A stretch of 47,500 nt of DNA, taken from the NCBI GenBank assembly GCA_009746045.1, contig RPFO01000080.1, positions 860,420 through 907,919 of the forward strand, in the 5' to 3' direction. The DNA comes from Mesostigma viride. Its lineage: Eukaryota > Streptophyta > Mesostigmatophyceae > Mesostigmatales > Mesostigmataceae. The notes under the pieces are model-generated. The model was not told where the DNA came from and made no database searches. It saw only the letters and a program-made list of their open reading frames with translations. Shown here in pieces: positions 1-10,600 of the stretch (positions are counted from its first letter, which is position 1; every line of letters starts with the position of its first letter). Position numbers and translations under genes: made by a program.

Positions 1-454
1 CCCATGTGCGGCGTTGTCGCGTTGAGTTCAGTTGAGTTTATTCCCGCGCCGGTGGTCCATGTGCGGCGTGGGCAACAACAACAAAAAACAAATATACTGT
101 ATACACAGGGTATACATTAATACATATTAACATACATGCATTGTTAGCGTTGGCTTTGTTTAGGTATGTGGCCTGTGGGTGCCTTCACTCTGATGTAAGT
201 AATGATATATTTTAGTATAATTATATTAACTTCCGCATTCGAAGAGTTTAAATTATGGTGGAGCACATTTCGGAGAATTTGCAAAGCCAAATTATTTGGA
301 CAGCGTCTGAAGTGGGGACGCGATTCGAGCATTTCCATTGGCATCTAATATTTCGACGGTGTATCTTAGCGCACAACACCTGACTCAGCGGCTACGACGG
401 TACGACAGAACCAGGGTTAAAGGATTTCGGGGAAACCGCACGTCAAACTGTAAC

Positions 455-928
455 CCATCCATCCATCCATCCATCCACCCACCCACCCACCCACCCACCC
501 ACCCACCCACCCACCCACCCACCCACCCACCCACCCACCCACCCACCCACCCACCCACCCACCCACCCACCCACCCACCCACCCACCCACCCACCCACCC
601 ACCCACCCACCCACCCACCCACCCACCCACCCACCCACCCACCCACCCATATCCATCCATCCATCCGTCCGTCCATCCATCCATCCATCCATCCATCCAT
701 CCATCCATCCATCCATCCATCCATCCATCCATCCATCCATCCATCCATCCATCCATCCATCCATCCATCCATCCATCCATCCATCCATCCATCCATCCAT
801 CCATCCATCCATCCATCCATCCATCCATCCATCCATCCATCCATCCATCCATCCATCCATCCATCCATCCATCCATCCATCCATCCATCCATCCATCCAT
901 CCATCCATCCATCCATCCATCCATCCAC
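455..928. repeat. Compound tetranucleotide tract (CCCA)n then (ATCC)n
   Basis: Positions about 475-649 are almost pure CCCA and about 650-928 almost pure ATCC, with a few variants (GTCC near 665). Tetranucleotide periodicity keeps several frames open on both strands, producing spurious proline/threonine/histidine and tryptophan/glycine frames. It lies 700 bp upstream of the dioxygenase gene. Confidence 0.97.
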
Positions 929-1543
929 CGCATATGTGCGTATTTGCAAGCGCAAGGGTGGCCTGCGGGCTGCGAAATGTGCTCCGCCAGACCGCCACTG
1001 TGGCCCGGGCAAGTTAGAACGCAGGTGATTTATTTATCCTTATATATTTGTCGACTGTCTTCAGATCAGATTTATCCGTATATATGTGTAATCGCTCTTG
1101 AATCGCTTCTTATACACACCGCCAGTTGGTCGCAATTTATTCTGACAATGCTGGCATTACAATTAGCGGGTCCATAAATTTAGTTTCTCTCATCTCTGGG
1201 CTATATTTGTGGCATCTATCGGTGCTTGACATTCGTCCGTCATGGGCTCGTCGTCCATGCGAGCCAGTTAATTTTTTGCCTGGCATGCAAGTTAATTTTG
1301 TTCCTGTCATGTCCTCGGCGGCTCCAGATTGTTGGGATATTTAGAGTGCCTCTTCACGGACATTTTGCAAGTTTTGACATGGTAAGAGCTTGCATAATTT
1401 TAGTAGGCGGGGCATTGAGGTCGTCGGCACTCAATTGAAAATAGAAAGGAACTTATTGGTCGCCCTGGGCTAGGGAGTCACTGCACTTCCTCCACATCCA
1501 CCTTTTTGTTGCGTCACCGCCTTTTTTACGTGACAGTCGGCAC

Positions 1544-1570
1544 TCGAGACGCCCCCCGAGGGGCGCCTCG
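1544..1570 (+). promoter_or_regulatory. GC-rich inverted repeat upstream of the dioxygenase start
   Basis: A short imperfect palindrome (CGCCCC facing GGGGCG, with GAG/CTC outside) lies about 60 bp before the ATG at 1631. Its position suggests promoter or 5'-UTR structure. No TATA box is clear. The role is inference. Confidence 0.25.
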
Positions 1571-1630
1571 TGTACGGCAGACTACCTTATCACAGCTAAA
1601 ATTTCCGGCGACGCTGTCGCTGGATTAATT

Positions 1631-4600
1631 ATGGGAGGGCGAACCAGTCGTCGGGCGTACCGGGCCACCGTCAAGGCTGCCCTCGGCTTCCTCCTCTTTA
1701 CTTGCTGCGCCCTGCCTGCCCTGTACACCAGCGGCTTCTTCCCCTATTCGCTCGGCTTGACCGCTGGCAGCCACGACAGTGTCAACGTGGAGCCCTGTGA
1801 CTGCCTTGCCGATCCCGAACTCGAAATACAATCAAATCTGGGTATGTGGCTGCCCAGCAAGGCCAGCCCGCAGTGCAGGGAGCGGTGCGCCAGCATTAGA
1901 AACCGTTGCGAGCTGTGTGACAACCTGGACGGCCCGGGCCAGGGAGAGAGGACAGTCGACTGTGGGCCCATGTGCCGCGTGCATGGATGGTGCCCCAAAC
2001 GGATGACTCGGCAACCGGAGAAGCTGTTTAGTTGCCCGGTGAGTGTGTTCGCACTCCACACCGATCATGGATTGCTGTGTACGTTGCCCGGTGGGTTTGT
2101 TCGCGCCAATCATGGAGATCAGCTGTGTGTGTGCTCGTTGAGTCCGCATAGATAGTAACAATGAGCATTAAAATTACCACCGGTGCAGGATTCTTATTAC
2201 TGAAGGAGTATTAGCTGAAGCTGGCTGTAGCTACGGATAATGAATCAGCCCATCAGTCTAGTACAATGAAATTGGGAAGGTGAGCTGGTTGGTGGGTTGC
2301 TTGGTGGGTGGGTTGGTTGATGGCGCAATTGGTGAGTTGGTTGATCGGTGGGTTGGTGGGTTGGTTGGTGGGTTGGTTGGTGGGTTGGTTGGTGGGTTGG
2401 TTGGTGGGTTGGTTGGTGGGTTGGTTGGTGGGTTGGTTGGTGGGTTGGTTGGTGGGTTGGTTGGTGGGTGGGTTGGTTGGTGGGTTGGTTGGTGGGTTGG
2501 TTGGTGGGTTGGTTGGTGGGTTGGTTGGTGGGTTGGTTGCTGGGTTGGTTGCTGGGTTGGTTGGTGGGTTGGTTGGTGCGTTGGTTGGTGGGTTGGTTGG
2601 TGCGTTGGTTGGTGCGTTGGTTGGTGGGTCGGTTGGTGGGTTGGTTGGTGGGTTGGTTGGTGGGTCGGTTGGTGGGTCGGTTGGTGGGTCGGTTGGTGGG
2701 TCGGTTGGTGGGTCGGTTGGTGGGTAGGTTGGTGGGTTGGTTGGTGGGTGGGTGGGTGGGTGGGTGGGTGGGTGGGTGGGTGGGTGGGTGGGTGGGTGGG
2801 TGGGTGGGTGGGTGGGTGGGTGGGTGGGTGGGTGGGTGGGTGGGTGGGTGGGTGGGTGGGTGGGTGGGTGGGTGGGTGGGTGGGTGGGTGGGTGGGTGGG
2901 TGGGTGGGTGGATGGGTGGGGGGCGGGGGGAGGTGATTCACACCATTACCAAGGAGGTGACTTGTGTTTGAAGCCACCTGGTGATCACATCAATGACCCT
3001 ACAATCAAGCAGCAAACTGGCTGAAGGTGACCACATCAATGACCCTACAATCAAGCAGCAAACTGGCTGAAGGTGACCACATCAATGACCCTACAATCAA
3101 GCAGCAAACTGGCTGAAGGTGACCACAGGAATAGCTCATCGCATGGTTATGGCTGATACTAGGATTATAGGACTGTGAGGGTCATGGAACAAACGCTGTA
3201 GCTGATTACAGGAGGTAACCCAGCATTGTGTAATACGCACTGTGTGTTGTTTAAATGGTGAATTAGCGATCCCTGTTAGTGACATTATTAGGACGTCTGC
3301 CCCATGCACGGTGGAGCATAGCAGTAGCTGACGACACCTTGAAGCGCCAACTGAACGCAAAGATTAGTCACATCAAGAGGAACCATGACCACAGGGCACA
3401 GGGCATGGCGACAGCAACCTGGCTAGTGCACGTTATTACGTGCTTTTAACTTAATTTTAGGTGCAACAAGAGCAGGCCCCGCAGCCTGCACATGACAGCG
3501 ACGGGACTAGTGGACCTCCAACGCAGGCTGGCTGCGGTTGTCATCATGGTATCGGTTTCCTTGACATCCGGCCTAGATATGCTGGGTGTCTCGTTTGTAG
3601 ACATGCATGCCAGTCTTTACTTCTTACTACTTCGTTCTTTGCTGAACTTGGGCTGGAGCTCTCCATGCTTGTCTTCTTGGGTTCAGTGGCCATTACCTCG
3701 CTTCGCACTTCCTCGCCTAAACTTGGTCGTACTTGAACTGAGCTGAACGTTATCCCACTTGCTGGTGCTTCCCTGGGCATTCTGTCATGTGTTCAAGTAT
3801 GAGTATGCTCCCAAGTCCCTTGAGATCGAGTGCAGGAGGAAGCCCAGCGTGTTTAGCTTGTTAGTTCATGTCTGCTGTCTGTTCATTGGATGAATGCTAG
3901 CTCGCCACCTGGCACTGGGTGAGCACAATGCCAGTCACTTACGTAGGGCAATGTGGGTGAGTTAGGATGGTAGCCATCAAGCTGGGTCAGGCAGGTTGCG
4001 AATTGCTAGGACAGGTAGGGTGCAACCAGCTAGGACAGGTAGATAGCAGAAGCTAGGGCGTTTAGGTACCAAAGAGCCAGGGTGAGTAGATAGCAATATG
4101 GTAGGGTGAGTAGGTAGCAAAGAACTAGTTTACAGTAGATAGCAAGGGGTAGGACATGAAGGTAGCAATACGGTAGGGTGAGTAGGTAGCAAAGAGCTAG
4201 TACTACATAGTAGATAGCAAGGGGTAGGACATGAAGGTAGCAATATGGTAGGGTGAGTAGGTAGCAAAGAACTAGTTTACAGTAGATAGCAAGGGGTAGG
4301 ACATGAAGGTAGCAATACGGTAGGGTGAGTAGGTAGCAAAGAGCTAGTACTAGTAGATAGCAAGGGGTAGGACATGAAGGTAGCAATATGGTAGGGTGAG
4401 TAGGTAGCAAAGAACTAGTTTACAGTAGATAGCAAGGGGTAGGACATGAAGGTAGCAATACGGTAGGGTGAGTAGGTAGCAAAGAGCTAGTACTAGTAGA
4501 TAGCAAGGGGTAGGACATGAAGGTAGCAATATGGTAGGGTGAGTAGGTAGCAAAGAACTAGTTTACAGTAGATAGCAAGGGGTAGGACATGAAGGTAGCA

Positions 4601-7600
4601 ATATGGTAAGGTGAGTAGGTAGCAAAGAACTAGTTTACAGTAGATAGCAAGGGGTAGGACATGAAGGTAGCAATACGGTAGGGTGAGTAGGTAGCAAAGA
4701 GCTAGTACTAGTAGATAGCAAGGGGTAGGACATGAAGGTAGCAATACGGTAGGGTGAGTAGGTAGCAAAGAGCTAGTACTAGTATATAGCAAGGGTTAGG
4801 TCATGAAGGTAGCAATACGGTAGGGTGAGTAGGTAGCAAAGAGCTAGTACTAGTATATAGCAAGGGGTAGGTCATGAAGGTAGCAATACGGTAGGGAGCT
4901 AGCTATATGGTAGCGGGTCGAGCAGTGACATTTATTTATTTATTTATTTTGAGTGTTCACTGGCAGGGCTACCAGAGCTACCATGCCCGGGGTAGCCTTA
5001 TAGCCTACTAGAACTATTCTCCAAGTATGGTGTAAGCAGCTATATGTAAATACAGTGCTCAGAGCCTTATAGCCTACTAGAATTATTCTCCAAGTAGGAT
5101 GTAAGCAGCTATGTGTAAATACAGCAGGTTGAAGACAATCAGTCAACTAGCTATTGAGTACGGTGCCCTACCTATGTCGCCGGTGCCCATAATGACTGCC
5201 CTTACTGCCTGCCATGCCACAGTGCCGGCCGTGCCAGAGTTTGGTAAAGCTAACCATTTCATTAAACTAGGCTCCGTGAAGGCGACCCCTGTTTCGAGGG
5301 GTCGGTTTCCTAGGTTCAGAAGTGGTCCGTCTTTTATTACAGAGTTTGGTAAAACAAATCATTTCGTTCAAGTGGTTCGTCTTTTATCGCAGAGTTTGGT
5401 AATGCGAATCATTTCGTTCAAGTGGTTCTTCTTGCCCCTCCATTGGATTACGATACAGCACCCCACGCCTCCGAGGTTTTAGTGAGTGCGCCGGTCCTAA
5501 GGGGTGCCATGTGTCAGAAATAACAGCCCAGACACTGTGGCCATCCGTGTCTCACTCCGTCCACATACCCCCTTGGCAGGCGAACAGTCTTCCCCATTGG
5601 TTGACGCCTTGTGTGCCCTTGTGCGCCCTTGTGCGCCCTTGTGTGCCCTTGTGCGCCCTTGTGCGCCCTTGTGCGCCCTTGTGTGCCCTTGTGCGCCCTT
5701 GTGCGCCCTTGTGCGCCCTTGTGCGCCCTTGTGCGCCCTTGTGCGCCCTTGTGCGCCCTTGTGCGCCCTTGTGCGGCTTACTCACCTTACCCCTCTGCTT
5801 GGCTATCTTCCCCCTTGGATTATGCTGACATACGGCCCCTCGACCAATAGACTAACTCGCAGTCTCTCTGTACGCATCTGCTCGGCTGTCTTCCCCCTTC
5901 CATACACATCCATGCACACACACGTCTCTGTACCCATCCGCTTGGCTGTCTTCCCCCTTCAAATTGAATTATTCATGTACATTTATCACCAGCCGTATGA
6001 CCCTGCAACCAATCGTGACCGGCTATCTGTGCTGGAGCGCCTGGGCGCGGAGGTGAAGCAATCCGGGGAGCACCCAGGCATCGAGGTGAGTGCGCCGGGT
6101 GCATGGCATAGTACATAGTGAGCTGTCAAGGTGCGTGTGATCATGAAGTTGTCTTATAGGACATCGAGGTGGGTGCGGTCGCGTGATAGTGTTTATGTGC
6201 GCTCGTCACTTCACAGTTGGATGGGGCAGTGTTCCGCCGCATGGTTCATCCGCGCTGCTCATCGCTTCACAGTTGGATGGGGCAGTGTTCCGCCGCATGG
6301 TTCATCCGCCCTCATCATCACTTCACAGTTGGATGGGGCAGTGTTCCGCCGCATGGTTCATCCGCGCTGCTCGTCACTTCACAGTTGGATGGGGCAGTGT
6401 TCCGCCGCATGGTTCATCCGCGCTGCTCATCACTTCACAGTTGGATGGGGCAGTGTTCCGCCGCATGATTCATCCGCGCTGCTCATCACTTCACAGTTGG
6501 ATGGGGCAGTGTTCCGCCGCATGGTTCATCCGCGCTGCTCATCGCTTCACAGTTGGATGGGGCAGTGTTCCGCCGCATGGTTCATCCGCGCTGCTCATCA
6601 CTTCACAGTTGGATGGGGCAGTGTTCCGCCGCATGATTCATCCGCGCTCATCGTCACTTCACCGGATGGGACAATATTCAGCGGCACCATCCGTGCTCAT
6701 GAGTGGAATATATGAGATGTCGTTTAGCGATGATTAATGATGTTGTTTGCCTTAGTGTAGTGTACTATTTATTTCTATTCAGTGTCATTATCGTGCGCGT
6801 TGGCATCATCTCTTGGCCATATTGTAAGGCATCAGAGTGCGGCTGCATGGCGCACCATGCGGCCATCACCCATGTTGCTTCGTGCTTACTAGCATGGTCT
6901 CACTATCACCACTACTACCATCCTCAAACCATCAGCCTCAAACCATCAGCATCAAACCATCAGCCTCAAACCATCAGCCTCAAACCATCAGCCTCAAACC
7001 ATCAGCCTCAAACCATCAGCATCAAACCATCATCATCAAACCAGCATGTTCTTACTACCATCACACCTGAAGCCTTCCTACTGGCCCCAGTGCTACACGT
7101 CATCATTGCTGGTGCTAATGCTTTGTGTCAATGATCATTAACACGAGGTGCAGCTGTGGCGTCTCCCTTCAGGTGCACGGCATTGTGCTCGGCCGATCGC
7201 CCTGGGACACCAGCAATCGGGAGCTCTGGTGCGCCATCCGGTACCTCGTGTATGACCACCTGGTGGTCGTCTTCAAGGGGCAGGTAACGTGAGGCTGGCA
7301 CGTTGTGCGTTTTGGCAATAGCATTTGGCACCGTTTGGGCCCACCAAGCCTGCTGCGTTGTGCAGCTGGAAGCGGGAAGAGAGCGACTGGCTGCAATTTC
7401 AACTGATGGCGCATTGAGTGGCCCAGCAACCTCCTAAAATTTAGCATCTACCACTGCTTGTCGTCCGTCACCAGCGTCCTCAGGTTTTGTGGAGGGAATG
7501 GGTGGAGGGCATAAGTAGGGCATGGGCTTGGGTCTGGGTCAGGGTCTGGGTCAGGGTGAGAGAGTGGGTGAGGGTGTGGGTGAGGGTGTGTGAGACAGCA

Positions 7601-10600
7601 AGCTGAGGCTGGGTAGCAGAGAGCCACCACCCTCGGGCGTCACACAGAACGTGTGGGCGCCACTGCCCCAAAGTTCCAGGCATGGGGGGGGCGGGGGCGG
7701 GGGCGGGGGCGGGGGCGGGGGCGGGGGCGGGGGCGGGGGCGGGGGCGGATGTGAAGGGACACGAGGCGAAGATGCGTCCGACTGGTACTTGGCCACAGGG
7801 GTTTGTTGATAATGAGGGCTGTGCACGCTTTAAGGTGGTGGCAGATGGCGGCTGAAGGTCTCAACGCTCGGACACCACCAAGGCTACGCAACCGTGAGCC
7901 TCGAAGTCAAGTTGGCCTATTTGAATTGTTGCTGGTCTTTTTGCGGAGGTGCAAGATGTACATGTACTGACAGACAAGTCAGCCAACCCTTATTGCTTAT
8001 CTGCGTAACTGTTTTCTACGCTGCACTCCTCTCAACTTGCCTTCCCTCGCTCGGATGCCTTACCTGTGCATGTCGCTCCCTCTGATGATTCCTTTGGGCT
8101 GATCGTGTCCACGCTGAACTGGTCGTACTCACGCTTGACCGATCGTACTCACGCTTGACCGAACACATTCATGCTTGACAGATCGTATTCACGCTTGACC
8201 GAACGCACTCATGCTTGCCAACGCTGTTGTGTGCTTTACCTGCCCATCTGTCCTTTGCCCACATGGATTTACCTTGGTACATCCCGCCCTCCCTTGACGA
8301 GGCCCAAACAGGATAGCTACGACCAGTGTGCTTCCGATTACCAGATGTGTGACGCTGTGGCGGACTTTAACGCCGCGACAAATGCCGGTGGCCTGGGCAC
8401 GTTGAACACGAAAGTGTCCCTTCTCTCCAATCATCCCCTTCTGGGCATGAACAACCTGCTAGCGGGAAGTGAGTCCTTCAGATGCCGTGGGGACGAGGGG
8501 AAATGGGCCAATGGGCGGTGGGAGGGGGGTTGTTCTAGTTACTGTAAGTCTCCACGTTGCAAGCATTGAAAGAAGGTACCGTTTAGATCGGCTTTCGAAA
8601 TGGATTTATCGACTGTCCGTAAGAGGGGTAAGCCAGCAAGACTCGTTTGTTAACTGGCAATTGCTGTTCTTTTGGGCACGGTATGCTCTACACCACAATA
8701 TGCAAAGCAAAATAGCCCCGTTCTTTTTCCAGGTTTGGTGCAGTCCCGTGCAGGAGGCATGCCACGTGACAACAGGTGTACATGCAAGTGTTTTTTATCG
8801 AGCATTGATGGCATACAAGGTTCTTTTTATCGAGCATGCATGCAGGGTGGGAAAGTGTCCATACGCGGGGGGGTTGTCAACGGTACTGCTTCAAGCACTG
8901 AGGCCACTCATTGCCAACAGACATGGGCCAAGGTAGGGGGGAACAAAGTCTAAGTGTCTCTAGAGAAAATGGCTACGGGGACTCCAGGGTAACATACTCT
9001 TTACTGTCTATAGTGGTACAACTGTATATAGTAGTAAACATATCAAATATATAGTACTACTGTCTGTGATAGTAATGTCTGTAGTAGTATGTGTGCAACC
9101 CAAGAGTGCCAAGTTTCCTGACATGATGCTGGCATGGGCATCCGTCCATGCATGCGGGCCATCATTCTTGCTGCGCTTTCCTCCCCCCTTGCATCCTCGT
9201 TGCTTTCATCCTTTCAATCCTGTCTTGGACTATGATGCTGACATGGTCCATGGCCCCGTTGGCACTCCTCGTCGCTGCACTTGTCTTGCCTGCATGCGTG
9301 CGTGTCGCAGATTGGCATTACGACGGCACTGGGGAGGTGAGCGACAATGTTTGTGATTGAACATTGATCAGTTAGGGGGTCCCATCATTGTTTGGTTTGG
9401 GGTCACCAGGACCTCTCCTTGTATAGGAGAGGCTTAGTTAGTTTATTTCTTTTGTCCTCACACGCCTGTAATGTGTTTGTCACCGCTGTTGCTGTTTTAT
9501 AAGTTTTTGGTGATGCGATTGGGTGCTATTATAGTGTCAGTAACCAATCACTTGGGGCAAGAGCATTTTCGTTGACAGTGCTATGGTGCTCTGCTTTGAG
9601 ACTTTCGCCTCTGACACACTTCAACTCGTACATTCAAACATGGGGTGGCCACGCATTGCTTGCTAAACATCGCTGGCTGAGCATTGCTGGCCATGCATTG
9701 CCGCCTGAGCATTATTTTCTGGATGGGACTTTGCAGGGCTCCCCAGTACCCTCCTATCCCATTTCCTGCGATCAGCCGTACGTGCATAGTGCCACAACTA
9801 CTGTGGCCATGCAAATTGCCCACAGTCATTGAAGTCACCCCACATCAGCCATCCCCCCCCCCCCAGCCGCCTCCTCATTATCGTTCCTTAAAAGTTACTA
9901 TTATAAACCTCCTTTTGTTAGGAATTGCAGCCTTTGTCGTTCTTCACAAAACACCCGCGCCAGGGGACGTACTTACCTGCCTGCGTGCTGGGATACCCAC
10001 CCGCGGACATTCTGGCTGCCTGGCTTGACCCCCATCTACATTAATACTTTTCACATACACTAGGGGCTTGACCCCCATCTACATTATACTATTCACATAC
10101 TCTAGGGGCTTGACCCCCATCTATATTATACTATTCACATACTCTAGGGGCTTGACCCCCATCTACATTATACTATTCACATACACTAGGGGCTTGACCC
10201 CCATCTACATTATACTATTCACATACACTAGGGGCTTGACCCCCATCTACATTATACTATTCACATACACTAGGGGCTTGACCCCTATCTACATTATACT
10301 ATTCACATACACTAGGGGCTTGACCCCCATCTACATTATAATATTCACATACACCAGGTCGGCTGTTTCCTTCAAGGGCCCACTAGGTCATCTCTTTCAT
10401 TCAAGGCCCCCCTGAAGGATCACGGGCCTTTGCCCCTGCAAGACAATCGGCATCGCCATGCATTAGGGGCGGTCGGGGGGGGGGGGGGGCACGATCAAGC
10501 GTGGCACACTAGAGCAACCGCTTCCTTCCCACTGTAACAATAACAAGTGTGTTTGAAGGGGTGTACATTTGGTTGATTCTCCGGGCTACGGGCGGTCCCC

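Noticed and set aside
338-1177. Long + and - frames of Pro-Thr-His, Trp-Met-Asp-Gly or Trp-Val-Gly repeats
   Set aside because: They are translations of tetranucleotide tracts, which keep several frames open on both strands; there is no splice or domain support.
3461-3610. Possible second exon of the dioxygenase gene ([11 protein letters not shown] or a hydrophobic alternative)
   Set aside because: The acceptor is good, but I found no donor that keeps phase with 5993. Joining 2038 to 5993 directly keeps phase 0.
4024-4905. CRISPR-like array
   Set aside because: The units are contiguous with no unique spacers, and the context is eukaryotic; it is a minisatellite.
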